Shown here: piece by piece, positions 9,235 to 22,909 of the stretch
Position numbering within the stretch: the first letter of the stretch is position 1
How the letters are laid out: each line of letters opens with the position of its first letter
Assembly (NCBI GenBank): GCA_030739855.1
Contig: JASLYJ010000011.1
Span: 1 to 50,018 of the forward strand
Direction of reading: 5' to 3'
Length of the DNA: 50,018 nucleotides
Source: Alphaproteobacteria bacterium
Lineage (GTDB): Bacteria; Pseudomonadota; Alphaproteobacteria; UBA11136
The notes under the pieces: generated by a model
What the model was told of the DNA's origin: nothing
The model's database searches: none
The model's input: only the letters and a program-made list of their open reading frames with translations
Made by a program: the position numbers and the translations under genes

Positions 9235-10524
9235 ATGACGGAAATACTGAAAACAACCCTGACCACGTGGATTATGGTGTCTATGATCGCCGGGGCACTA
9301 TTTGGTACCTTCATTAATTTTCAGGGACTTGAAGAATCTGCTTTCGTGCAGGAGTTTCTCGTGGAGGGAGTGTTCAGCGTCATCGGCGCTATCTTCATTT
9401 CAGCCCTGAAGATGCTCGTGGTTCCCCTAGTTTTTGTTTCTCTGGTCTGTGGAGTGACATCCCTTGGGGATATTAGCGCGCTTGGCCGTATTGGCTGTAA
9501 AGCTCTCATCCTGTACCTGTTGACCACCGCCCTTGCCGTTACCATCGCCTTGGCGCTGGCGGTGTTTGTCTCACCTGGAGGGGATTATATTCTCAACTCC
9601 GGAGGGGAAAGTTTCACGGCACGGCCGCCGCCGCTCCTATCCAAGGTGCTAACCGATCTGGTGCCCAGTAATCCCATTGCTGCCATGGCGGACGGAAACA
9701 TGCTGCAAATCATTGTCTTCGCCATCCTCTTCGGGGTTTCCATGACGCTTGTGAGAGAACAAGGCGGCCGGATCAGAGATTTCTTTAGCGATCTCAACGG
9801 AATAATAATGAAGATGGTGGGGTTGATCATGTATCTGGCCCCCATTGGTGTTTTCTGCCTGGTTGCGAGGACTTTTACCCTTCAGGGGGCAGATGTGATC
9901 ATGCCTCTGGCGGGATATTTTCTGGTTGTTATAACCTCTCTGCTGCTTCACGCTGGGGGGAGTTTTAGCCTGTTGCTAAAGCTGGTCGGCGGCCTTGACC
10001 CCCTGATTTTTTTCAAGAAATTGCGCACCGCTATTGCCTTTGCCTTTAGCACCGCCAGCAGTAATGCCACCATCCCGGCGACCCTGAGCGTGGTGGAAGA
10101 CAGACTAGGGGTGAAAAAATCCGTTGCCGCCTTTACCGTACCGCTGGGGGCTACTATCAATATGGACGGCACCGCTATCATGCAGGGGGTGGCAACGGTG
10201 TTTATCGCTAATGTCTACGGCATCGGGCTTGGGATGAGTGATGTTGTCACGATTGTTCTGACTGCGACCCTGGCCTCAATCGGTACCGCAGGTGTGCCCG
10301 GGGTGGGGTTGATCATGCTCACCATGGTACTGACTCAAGTGGGGCTCCCGGTGGAAGGAATCGCTCTGATATTAGGTGTTGATCGCTTGCTGGACATGGT
10401 CCGCACGGCGGTAAATATCACCGGTGATGCCACCGTGACCTGTATTGTGGCCAAGAGCGAGAATGCCCTTGACCGGGATATATTCAGCGATCCAGCAGCC
10501 GGCGTGGTGCAGGCGTCACCGTAG
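9235..10524 (+). CDS. Dicarboxylate/amino acid:cation symporter (DAACS family)
   Basis: About 429 residues and eight or more transmembrane segments. The family hallmarks are present: the serine-rich re-entrant loop as TASSNATIPATL, the TM7 motif GATINMDGTAIMQG, and the HP2/TM8 region with GLIMLTMVLTQVGLP and DRLLDMVRTAVNITGD. Members (GltP, DctA) take up glutamate, aspartate or C4-dicarboxylates with Na+ or H+. I chose the ATG at 9235 because GGGA lies about 6 bases before it; the ORF-track start at 9223 has no usable ribosome site. A strong terminator follows directly. Confidence 0.9.
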   Translation: MTEILKTTLTTWIMVSMIAGALFGTFINFQGLEESAFVQEFLVEGVFSVIGAIFISALKMLVVPLVFVSLVCGVTSLGDISALGRIGCKALILYLLTTALAVTIALALAVFVSPGGDYILNSGGESFTARPPPLLSKVLTDLVPSNPIAAMADGNMLQIIVFAILFGVSMTLVREQGGRIRDFFSDLNGIIMKMVGLIMYLAPIGVFCLVARTFTLQGADVIMPLAGYFLVVITSLLLHAGGSFSLLLKLVGGLDPLIFFKKLRTAIAFAFSTASSNATIPATLSVVEDRLGVKKSVAAFTVPLGATINMDGTAIMQGVATVFIANVYGIGLGMSDVVTIVLTATLASIGTAGVPGVGLIMLTMVLTQVGLPVEGIALILGVDRLLDMVRTAVNITGDATVTCIVAKSENALDRDIFSDPAAGVVQASP

Positions 10525-10541
10525 GAAAGATGAAGAACAGC

Positions 10542-10571
10542 AAAACCGCGGCCCTGAAAGACCGCGGTTTT
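10542..10571 (+). terminator. Rho-independent terminator after the symporter gene
   Basis: A perfect 10-base inverted repeat AAAACCGCGG / CCGCGGTTTT with a 10-base loop, 17 bases after the symporter stop. The arms provide an A-tract and a T-tract, so it could also end transcription of the opposite-strand cytochrome c gene. Confidence 0.85.
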
Positions 10572-10601
10572 ATCATGATCAACAAGTGGCTGGGAAAAAA
10601 G

Positions 10602-10991
10602 CTACTGTGTTGCTGATTTCAAGTAGGCGATGATGTCCTTGCGCATGCCTTCTTTCTTGATTCCGGGGAAGTGCATTTTGGTGCCCGGGACCAATTTTTT
10701 AGGTGCGATGATCCACTGATCCATGGTGGCTTCATCCCAGGTGATGCCAGATTTCTTCAGGGCGTCGGAATACTTGAATCCTTCAGAAGTGCCCGCCTTG
10801 CGGCCGAAAACGCTATACAGGTTGGGACCTACCTTCTTCTTGCCGCCAGCTTTAAGGGTGTGGCACATTTTGCATTTCTTGTAGGCCTTTTTGCCCTTTT
10901 CGATGTCACCATCGGCAAGGGTCGGCCCCACAGCGCCCGCCACAAACAGGACGCCGATGAAGGCAGCAATCAAAAACTTAATTTTAGACAT
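10602..10991 (-). CDS. Class I cytochrome c (c2/c550-like), periplasmic
   Basis: A 129-residue precursor. The first 26 or so residues form a Sec signal peptide ending at about TLADG. One haem-binding motif CKMCH sits near residue 40-44, and the axial Met is most likely in PGTKMHFPG near the C-terminus. The body has many Lys residues, typical of mobile cytochromes that dock to oxidases or reductases. Length fits a c2-type electron carrier in the periplasm. The ribosome site GGAG is about 6 bases before the ATG, and a good -10 box lies just upstream. Confidence 0.92.
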   Translation of the reverse strand: MSKIKFLIAAFIGVLFVAGAVGPTLADGDIEKGKKAYKKCKMCHTLKAGGKKKVGPNLYSVFGRKAGTSEGFKYSDALKKSGITWDEATMDQWIIAPKKLVPGTKMHFPGIKKEGMRKDIIAYLKSATQ

Positions 10992-11013
10992 CCATCACTC
11001 CACAATCGAAAAG

Positions 11014-11019
11014 ATTATA
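11014..11019 (-). promoter_or_regulatory. -10 box of the cytochrome c gene
   Basis: Reading the minus strand there is a perfect TATAAT 22 bases before the cytochrome c ATG, implying a short leader of about 15 bases. The -35 region is weak (ATAGTT at 17-base spacing, or TTGCTG at 13), so an activator may be needed. Confidence 0.45.
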
Positions 11020-11183
11020 CGGACAAAATCTTCAGCAACTATCGCATGCGTGCCCGCCGATGCACAACCGGTCTTGGGGCGACTTTCCGACGCAGCCAAA
11101 CGGTTTTGCTGACATCCCATATTTTCGTAAGATTATGGCATTTTTGCGATCTTTTCCTTACATCTGGTACGGCACGTATCTAA

Positions 11184-13859
11184 CTATCCGGCCTTCCTAT
11201 CCTTCTTCTTCAAAACTGCCTGCGCTGCTGCCAAGCGAGCAGTGGGAACACGAAACGGCGAACATGAGACGTAGTCCAAGTCGACCTTTTCGCAGAAACT
11301 TATGGAAGCGGGATCGCCGCCATGTTCTCCGCAAATGCCCAACTTGAGGTCCTTGCGGGTAGCGCGGCCGCGTTCGGCGGCAATGGACACGAGCTCGCCT
11401 ACGCCGTCGGTGTCAAGGCTGACGAAGGGATCGCGTTCGAAAATTCCTTGTCTCTGATAGGCAGGGATAAAATTTCCTGAATCGTCACGAGATAGCCCAA
11501 ATGTTGTCTGGGTCAGGTCGTTGGTGCCGAAGCTAAAAAATTCTGCTGTTTCCGCAATCTGACCAGCACATAACGCTGCTCGCGGCAATTCAATCATGGT
11601 GCCGACCTTATAGGGAGGACGGGTAGCAGCATCGGGGAATACTTCTTCGGCCACGGAGTCGATCACATCCTTAAGAATAGCGAACTCCTTCTCGTCAACT
11701 ACTAAAGGAATCATGATTTCTGGGTCCACCGCCTTACCGCTGACGCCGGTTACTTTCTTGATGGCCTCAAAGATGGCTCTGGCTTGCATCTCGCTGATTT
11801 CTGGATAGGTGATGGCAAGACGACAGCCACGGTGGCCAAGCATGGGATTGGATTCCTTGAGGCGCTCAATATGTTGCGCTACGGCTTCAGGCGTAATGCC
11901 GGTGGCCTTCGAAAACACTGAAATGTCTTCGTCGCTATGGGGCAGAAATTCATGAAGCGGCGGATCAAGAAGCCGGATCGTCACTGGCAAACCGTCCATG
12001 ATTTCGAATAGTTCAATAAAGTCCTGGCGCTGCATGGGCAGTAGCTTGAAAAGCGCCTTCCGTCGGCCTTCCTCGTCCTCGGCCATGATCATCTCGCGCA
12101 CAGCAATGATACGCTCCTTGTCGAAGAACATATGTTCGGTTCGGCACAGCCCAATCCCCTCGGCACCGTAGCGGCGGGCCATTTTAGCGTCGGTTGGGGT
12201 TTCGGCATTGGCGCGCACCTTCATGCGGCGGATTTCATCCGCCCATTCAATGATCTTGGTAAAGTCATTGGAAAGTTTCGGCTCGATGGTTGCGACCTCA
12301 CCCAACATAACCTCTCCGGTACCGCCATCGATGGTGATTTTATCACCTTTCTTGATGGTCATGCCCTGGACCCTCATTGACCCGGCATTGGTATCGATGA
12401 CTATACCCTGCGCCGAACAAACACAGGCACGCCCCATACCCCGGGCGACAACGGCGGCGTGGCTTGTCGCACCGCCACGAGTGGTGAGGATACCCTGTGC
12501 TGCGTTCATACCGTGAATGTCATCAGGGCTGGTTTCCACGCGCACTAAAATGACTGGTTCCTTAGCGGCATGCTTCTCGGCCGCATCTGCGGTAAACATC
12601 ACGGCGCCGTGTGCGGCGCCGGGAGAAGCCGGTATGCCTTTAGAAATAACGTTACGTTCTGCCTTGGGATCTATCATAGGATGCAAAAGTTGTTCCAAGG
12701 AGATGGGGTCCACGCGTTGCAGAGCTTCGCTTTTTGTGATCAGGCCTTCCTCTTCCATATCTACAGCGATTTTTAACGCCGCCGCCGCAGTACGTTTTCC
12801 GCTACGGGTTTGAAGCATCCATAGCTTGTGTTTTTGAACCGTGAACTCGATATCCTGCATATCGTGGTAGTGGGTTTCGAGCCTGTTCCGAACCTCGTTC
12901 AATTGAGCAAAAATATCGGGCATGCTTTCCTCCATGGAGGGCAAATCCGAGTCGTTGGAGTTCTTGGCGTGATTAGTCAGCGGGTTTGGCGTACGAATGC
13001 CTGCTACCACATCCTCGCCCTGGGCATTGATTAGGAACTCGCCGTAGAATTCCTTGGCCCCATGGGAGGGATTGCGGGTGAAAGCTACGCCTGTAGCGCA
13101 ATCATCGCCCATGTTTCCGAACACCATAGCCTGCACGTTCACCGCCGTACCCCAGTCGCCGGGAATGTCATGGATACGCCTGTATTCCACGGCTCTGGGA
13201 ACCATCCAGCTTCCGAAGACTGCGCCTATAGCCCCCCAGAGTTGATCCCGAACGTCTTGGGGGAATGGTCTTCCGAGATCCTTTTCAACCAAACTCTCGT
13301 AATCCTTCACCACATCCTGCCAGATTTTTCCCGTCAGTTCTGTGTCCTGCTCCATGCCATGGTTTTTCTTATGCTGGTCGAGAATTTCCTCGAAATGCTC
13401 GAGTTCAACCCCCATCACTACATTGCCGTACATTTGGATGAAACGACGATAGCTATCATATGCAAAACGGGCATCACCAGAACGTTTCTCCAGCCCTTTG
13501 ACTGTTTTGTCATTAAGGCCAAGATTAAGCACGGTATCCATCATCCCTGGCATGGAGACCCTGGCACCTGAACGCACCGACAGAAGCAGTGGATTTTCCG
13601 GATCCCCGAAGATACAGCCAGTGATTTTCTCAACTTTTTCCACCACTGCATCCACTTCTTCCTTGAGGCCTTTGGGATAGGTCTCATCATTTTCAGCGTA
13701 ATGGGCGCAAACTTCTGTCGTGATGGTAAGCCCCGGAGGCACGGGAAGACCAAGATTGCTCATTTCAGCAAGGTTGGCACCCTTGCCGCCGAGCAGATTG
13801 CGCATCGTTGCCTCACCCTCAGCAGAGCCACTTCCGAAGCTGTATACCCATTTTGTCAT
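11184..13859 (-). CDS. ppdK: Pyruvate, phosphate dikinase
   Basis: An 891-residue protein of normal length for bacterial PPDK. The N-terminal ATP-grasp part starts YSFGSGSAEGEATMRNLLGGKGANLAEMS. The central phosphohistidine loop is GGATSHAAVVARGMGR near residue 455, and the C-terminal PEP/pyruvate barrel contains EGIGLCRTEHMFF and SFGTNDLTQTTFG. The enzyme interconverts pyruvate + ATP + Pi with PEP + AMP + PPi. It lies 77 bases downstream of a ferredoxin and the PFOR gene on the same strand, so the likely job is making PEP from pyruvate, possibly from acetyl-CoA carboxylated by PFOR. Confidence 0.96.
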   Translation of the reverse strand: MTKWVYSFGSGSAEGEATMRNLLGGKGANLAEMSNLGLPVPPGLTITTEVCAHYAENDETYPKGLKEEVDAVVEKVEKITGCIFGDPENPLLLSVRSGARVSMPGMMDTVLNLGLNDKTVKGLEKRSGDARFAYDSYRRFIQMYGNVVMGVELEHFEEILDQHKKNHGMEQDTELTGKIWQDVVKDYESLVEKDLGRPFPQDVRDQLWGAIGAVFGSWMVPRAVEYRRIHDIPGDWGTAVNVQAMVFGNMGDDCATGVAFTRNPSHGAKEFYGEFLINAQGEDVVAGIRTPNPLTNHAKNSNDSDLPSMEESMPDIFAQLNEVRNRLETHYHDMQDIEFTVQKHKLWMLQTRSGKRTAAAALKIAVDMEEEGLITKSEALQRVDPISLEQLLHPMIDPKAERNVISKGIPASPGAAHGAVMFTADAAEKHAAKEPVILVRVETSPDDIHGMNAAQGILTTRGGATSHAAVVARGMGRACVCSAQGIVIDTNAGSMRVQGMTIKKGDKITIDGGTGEVMLGEVATIEPKLSNDFTKIIEWADEIRRMKVRANAETPTDAKMARRYGAEGIGLCRTEHMFFDKERIIAVREMIMAEDEEGRRKALFKLLPMQRQDFIELFEIMDGLPVTIRLLDPPLHEFLPHSDEDISVFSKATGITPEAVAQHIERLKESNPMLGHRGCRLAITYPEISEMQARAIFEAIKKVTGVSGKAVDPEIMIPLVVDEKEFAILKDVIDSVAEEVFPDAATRPPYKVGTMIELPRAALCAGQIAETAEFFSFGTNDLTQTTFGLSRDDSGNFIPAYQRQGIFERDPFVSLDTDGVGELVSIAAERGRATRKDLKLGICGEHGGDPASISFCEKVDLDYVSCSPFRVPTARLAAAQAVLKKKDRKAG

Positions 13860-13936
13860 ATATTTTGTTTCCCCCGCGTAGAAAACCCAGCAAAGCTCGC
13901 CTTCACTGGGTCCTATATCAACGCCACAGAACTGCG

Positions 13937-14242
<306 letters not shown>

Positions 14243-14400
14243 CTAAAATACACCTCGCACATCGGACCCGGGATGCTTGGAAATCATTAATTTTCATAGG
14301 CACATGGGGCAAGGGAACAAGACCATAAAAAACTAGTTATCCGACTGTCAATAGATCGTGGTGGACACCTTTAGACTTTTTCATTACGAAAATCTTGGAG

Positions 14401-18501
<4,101 letters not shown>

Positions 18502-21500
18502 ATGAAGAAAAAACATAGGAAAAAAGTAACTATGACTGAAATATCACTCAGCCACGATATGGATTTTAAGGATCTTTACGACCGTGAAGGACTAAAAAAA
18601 ATTGATGATTTGTTTCTTGAGCATTTAGGGGTGGCAGATGAGGGATTGCGCGACCGATTATTGGAGGCTCGTGCCACGCCAGACGAACTGGAACGCCTCG
18701 ACGAATCCAGTCTGTTAGTGGAAATTGCGCCCCATCTTGAGGATTTTTTAGGCCATTTTTTTTCCATCGCTCCGACCCTGCGTAAATTGTCTGAGCGGGA
18801 TAACGAGTTGGCATCGGTCCAGATATGTAAGCGCCAGTTCGTGCAACGCCGCGCCGCCAAGGCTCATCCGGCTGAGGACGCGGAAGGGTTCGATGGGCCT
18901 GCACTTGAGAAGAGATTAGCCGACGAGTTTGGTTGTTCAAAAGGGTACTTCGACCAGTTAACGTTCGCCAAACATGTTCTCGGTTGGCTGGAGGACGAAG
19001 AGGCCAACGCTGAATCCATTGACCTAGCAGAACATTACGCTGCTTGGGCGGGCCATACCAAGGCCGGGCGTGAACATCACAGGGATGATGTACTGTTTCA
19101 TCTTATTGAAAAACTTGACCATTTTAATCTTGTGCCCACCTCAACCGAAGAGATAAACGGCGTCACTGCAATGAAACAACCTGAGGGTAAGCCCCTCTAT
19201 CGCCGTGACGGGTTTTCGCTGACTGACAAAGGCATGGATTTCGTGGGCGCGTATGATCATGCTAATTACTGTGTCATTTGCCATGACCGCGAGCGCGATT
19301 CCTGTTGCACGGGAGCTCGCGATAAGAAAACTGGAGATTTCAAGGATAACCCCTTGGGGGTCTCTCTCATCGGTTGTCCGCTTGATGAGCGCATTTCCGA
19401 AATGCACAAGGTTAAGGTGGATGGTTTTTCCCTAGCCGCCTTGTCCATCATCGCCGTGGATAATCCCCTGGTGGCGGGCACCGGCCACCGTATCTGCAAC
19501 GAGTGTTCCAAGGCCTGTATCTTCCAGAAACAGGAACCAGTAGAAATTCCCCAGGTGGAGACTAGGATTGTCAAGGATGTCCTAGCCTTGCCCTGGGGAT
19601 TCGAAATCTACAGCCTGCTGACACGCTGGAATCCGCTTAATTTTAGACAGCCTCTGCCGTTACCAGAGACTGATTACAAAGTTCTTATCGTGGGGCTGGG
19701 GCCTGCGGGCTTCACGCTGGGGCATCATCTCATGAATGCGGGACATACGGTGGTTGCTGTGGATGGCCTTAAAATAGAACCCCTTGATCCTGAGATTTCT
19801 GGCGTGACTGCCAACGGTGAACGTGTGGAGTTCCAGCCAATCCAAGATATTACCGAGCTTTATGAAAATCTTAATGACCGCGCTATGGCCGGGTTCGGCG
19901 GCGTCGCCGAATACGGGATCACCGTGCGCTGGGACAAAAATTTTCTTAAGGTACTAAGGCTACTGGTTGAGCGCCGGTCACTATTCACAATGTTCGGAGG
20001 TGTGCGTTTCGGCAGTTCTATAACCGCTGAATCTGCCTTTGCCATGGGGTTCGACCACATCGCCATGTGCACCGGCGCTGGCAAACCTACATATCTTTCC
20101 GTGCCCAACGGCCTAGCCCGTGGTGTGCGCCAGGCTTCAGACTTCTTGATGGCACTTCAGCTTACCGGCGCAGCCAAGAAGGAAACCATCGCTAATCTGC
20201 AACTGCGGCTACCTGCGGTGGTGATCGGCGGCGGTTTGACTGCCATCGACTCAGCAACGGAGGCCATGGCCTATTACGTGCGTCAGGTGGAAAAATTCCG
20301 CGAGCGCTATGATGCTCTGGTGATGGAAAAGGGTGAAAAAGCTGTGCGTGGCTTCTATAGCGAGGAAGAGGAGGAAATCGCCGACGAATTTCTCACCCAT
20401 GCCGAGGCCGTCGAGAAAGAGCGTAAAACGGCGGAGAATGAAGGGCGCAGGCCCCACTTTATGGAGCTTATTCAGCAATGGGGTGGCGTCACCATTGCTT
20501 ATCGCCGCCGTATGATAGATTCACCTAGCTATACCCTTAACCATGACGAGATCATCTATGCCCTTAACGAGGGCATCAGGTTTGCAGAACTGCTGTCGCC
20601 ATCGGCCGTGGATGTAGACGAGCATGGCCATACCAAGGCAATTCGCCTGGCGCGTCAGGAAATCGGCGATGATGGGCGTCCTAAGCCCACGGGCGAGGAA
20701 GTGACCATTCCCGCCCGCGCGATTCTGGTGGCCGCTGGCACCCAGCCCAATACCACCCTGGCTCGCGAACATCCCGGCTTTGCCGAGATGAGCGGTAAAT
20801 ACTATCAGGCCCTTGACGAGTCGGGGAAACCGGTGGAGCCAGAATGGTCGGCTAAGCCCACCGAGACCCATTCGCTCATCAAAATCACTAATGATAACCA
20901 CTCCATCAGCTTTTTCGGTGATCTTCACCCGTCTTTCGCCGGTAACGTGGTGAGCGCCATGGCCAGCGCTAAGAAAGGGTTTCCCATCGTGCAGAGGGCT
21001 CTTGACCGCAATCCCCCATCAGATATCAAAGCGCAAGCCCTGGTGGCTGAACTTAATGAAGGGTTGCGCGCTACCGTGAAGGAAGTTATCCGTCTCACGC
21101 CCAATATCGTCGAGGTGGTGGTATATGCACCCTTTGCGTCGCAGACGTTCAGGCCGGGACAGTTTTTCCGTCTGCAGAACTACGAAAACCACGCCTTGCG
21201 AACTAATGACACAACCCTGGCTATGGAGGGAATAGCCCTTACCGGCGCTTGGGTTGACCGCAAGAAGGGACTGGTCTCGGTTATCGTTCTCGAAATGGGC
21301 GGATCATCCAACCTATGCATTCATCTCAAACCAGGAGAACCGGTGGTTCTCATGGGGCCCACGGGGGCGCCCACGGAGACACCGAAGGACGAGACAGTGA
21401 TGCTGATGGGCGGTGGTCTAGGCAATGCGGTGCTATTTTCCATCGGCCAGGCTTTGCGCGAGGCTGGTTCCCGCGTCCTCTATTTCGGTGGCTATAAGAA

Positions 21501-22053
21501 AGTGGTGGACCGTTATCATGTGGAAGACATCCTCAATGCCGGTGACACCATCGTCTGGTGCTGTGACGAGGAGCCGGGATTTGAACCCACTCGCCCCCAA
21601 GACAAAGCCGTGGTGGCTAATATTGTCGAATCCGTCAAGGCCTACGGCGACGGTAGTCTTGGCAAGACGGATATCCCCTTAAATGAGGTGGACCGCATTA
21701 TCGTCATCGGTTCTGACATGATGATGAATGCGGTAGGCAAGGCGCGTTATGGCGTTCTCAAGGAGTTTTTCAAGCCAGATCATGTGGCTATCGGCAGCAT
21801 CAACTCACCCATGCAGTGTATGATGAAGGAAATTTGCGCCCAGTGTCTCCAACGTCACGAGGACCCTGAAAGTGGCAAGGAAGAAATCGTCTTTTCCTGT
21901 TTTAATCAGGACCAGGAACTAGACCAGGTGGATTTTGAATGCCTTCATGGACGCTTGATGCAGAATGGAGTCCACGAGAAGCTGACGCAGCAATGGATAT
22001 CCCATTGCTTTGGTCTTCTGGAGAATGGCAAGACGGAAAGGGTAGAATCCTGA
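18502..22053 (+). CDS. Fused NfnB/GltD-like and NfnA/PyrK-like flavoprotein oxidoreductase
   Basis: An 1183-residue cytoplasmic protein. Residues 1-240 are unrecognised. A Cys-rich part follows (CVICHDRERDSCC near 265, then CNECSKACIFQKQEPVEIPQ near 330), resembling the Fe-S segment of GltD. A GltD/NfnB-type unit follows, with FAD motif VLIVGLGPAGFTLG near 393 and NAD(P) motif VVIGGGLTAIDSATEAM near 572. From about 855 comes an FNR/PyrK-like unit with RPGQFFRLQNYE and MLMGGGLGNAVLFS, ending in a CAQC...C cluster near 1110. That is the domain content of NfnAB, the NADH-dependent ferredoxin:NADP+ transhydrogenase, in one chain. Divergent from PFOR, it may balance ferredoxin and NAD(P)H. Bifurcation is not proven. 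The ATG at 18532 (MTEISLSH) is an alternative start. Confidence 0.75.
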   Translation: MKKKHRKKVTMTEISLSHDMDFKDLYDREGLKKIDDLFLEHLGVADEGLRDRLLEARATPDELERLDESSLLVEIAPHLEDFLGHFFSIAPTLRKLSERDNELASVQICKRQFVQRRAAKAHPAEDAEGFDGPALEKRLADEFGCSKGYFDQLTFAKHVLGWLEDEEANAESIDLAEHYAAWAGHTKAGREHHRDDVLFHLIEKLDHFNLVPTSTEEINGVTAMKQPEGKPLYRRDGFSLTDKGMDFVGAYDHANYCVICHDRERDSCCTGARDKKTGDFKDNPLGVSLIGCPLDERISEMHKVKVDGFSLAALSIIAVDNPLVAGTGHRICNECSKACIFQKQEPVEIPQVETRIVKDVLALPWGFEIYSLLTRWNPLNFRQPLPLPETDYKVLIVGLGPAGFTLGHHLMNAGHTVVAVDGLKIEPLDPEISGVTANGERVEFQPIQDITELYENLNDRAMAGFGGVAEYGITVRWDKNFLKVLRLLVERRSLFTMFGGVRFGSSITAESAFAMGFDHIAMCTGAGKPTYLSVPNGLARGVRQASDFLMALQLTGAAKKETIANLQLRLPAVVIGGGLTAIDSATEAMAYYVRQVEKFRERYDALVMEKGEKAVRGFYSEEEEEIADEFLTHAEAVEKERKTAENEGRRPHFMELIQQWGGVTIAYRRRMIDSPSYTLNHDEIIYALNEGIRFAELLSPSAVDVDEHGHTKAIRLARQEIGDDGRPKPTGEEVTIPARAILVAAGTQPNTTLAREHPGFAEMSGKYYQALDESGKPVEPEWSAKPTETHSLIKITNDNHSISFFGDLHPSFAGNVVSAMASAKKGFPIVQRALDRNPPSDIKAQALVAELNEGLRATVKEVIRLTPNIVEVVVYAPFASQTFRPGQFFRLQNYENHALRTNDTTLAMEGIALTGAWVDRKKGLVSVIVLEMGGSSNLCIHLKPGEPVVLMGPTGAPTETPKDETVMLMGGGLGNAVLFSIGQALREAGSRVLYFGGYKKVVDRYHVEDILNAGDTIVWCCDEEPGFEPTRPQDKAVVANIVESVKAYGDGSLGKTDIPLNEVDRIIVIGSDMMMNAVGKARYGVLKEFFKPDHVAIGSINSPMQCMMKEICAQCLQRHEDPESGKEEIVFSCFNQDQELDQVDFECLHGRLMQNGVHEKLTQQWISHCFGLLENGKTERVES

Positions 22054-22088
22054 AGGAGAATCTGTCCTTTTGAAGATTTGCTGGGTTT

Positions 22089-22898
22089 CTAGCGGTCTAA
22101 GATTAGGACTTCACCACGATTCAGTTCGATGGAATCTCCGCTCCAACGGTGATAACACCCGCTGATCCATGCGTCTTCTATGGGTAGACCAAGTTTGCGC
22201 AGGTGGCGCAGGTAAAGCCGTAGAAAATCAGGGCGGTAGCTACAGGCGTAGGTGAAGGTAGGTAGCATTTCCGTATCTTGCATGGAAATGATGGTGCCTC
22301 GTTTCATGGCCGCGCCAGTACGCCAGCCCATTTCTCCCAGTACGATGATGGTTCCCGCCAGCATATTGATACCGGTGAAATCGCCACAACTCCCTCCCAC
22401 TGCGATTAGGCCATCGCGCATGGTGTTGCCTGCCTCGTTGCCGGCATTGCCGTGGATGATAATCTCTCCGCCAGTGACGCCAACCTGACCGCCGCGATAA
22501 GCGCAGCCCACCATATGTCCAGCGTTGCCCTTAACGGTGATGCGGCCGCCGGACATTTCCGGCCCCACCCAATTGTCGGCATTCTTACCAACAATGATTT
22601 CACCACCAGACATTGCCACCCCCACATGCTGGCCGATACTTCCCTTGATGAGGAGACGCCCTTTCGACATGCTGGCACCTACCATTTTGAAGCGTGAAGT
22701 GTCGCCTTCAAGGCAAATCTCCCCGTTGACTTTTCCTGTGATGCTGAACAAATCACCCACGGTGATTTGTTCGTTGCCATGATGAAGGGGAAGTGCGGAG
22801 ATGTCCTTGAGACTGAGGCCTTCCATTTTGTCGGGACAAATGGAATCGGCCTCTACCGGTACATCAGGCTTTTTCTTCAGGTTTAGTCTTAGGCTCAC
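22089..22898 (-). CDS. fwdC: Formylmethanofuran dehydrogenase subunit C
   Basis: A 269-residue protein made mostly of a parallel beta-helix with the FwdC/GltB-type repeat, seen as successive G-x-x-G-x-x-M-x-x-G units (HVGVAMSGG, WVGPEMSGG, MVGCAYRGG, EAGNTMRDG). This is the scaffold subunit C of formylmethanofuran dehydrogenase and of the related formyltransferase/hydrolase complex (FhcC). It starts with GTG, preceded by AGGAG. It is the last gene of the operon, 11 bases after ftr, and converges with the fused flavoprotein gene. Confidence 0.92.
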   Translation of the reverse strand: MSLRLNLKKKPDVPVEADSICPDKMEGLSLKDISALPLHHGNEQITVGDLFSITGKVNGEICLEGDTSRFKMVGASMSKGRLLIKGSIGQHVGVAMSGGEIIVGKNADNWVGPEMSGGRITVKGNAGHMVGCAYRGGQVGVTGGEIIIHGNAGNEAGNTMRDGLIAVGGSCGDFTGINMLAGTIIVLGEMGWRTGAAMKRGTIISMQDTEMLPTFTYACSYRPDFLRLYLRHLRKLGLPIEDAWISGCYHRWSGDSIELNRGEVLILDR

Positions 22899-22909
22899 GG
22901 GTTATTCTC

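Noticed and set aside
10671-11183. 170-aa plus-strand ORF over the cytochrome c gene
   Set aside because: Overlaps a haem-motif cytochrome with a signal peptide on the other strand.
13062-13571. 169-aa plus-strand ORF opposite ppdK
   Set aside because: Shadow of the conserved PPDK nucleotide-binding domain; no recognisable motif.
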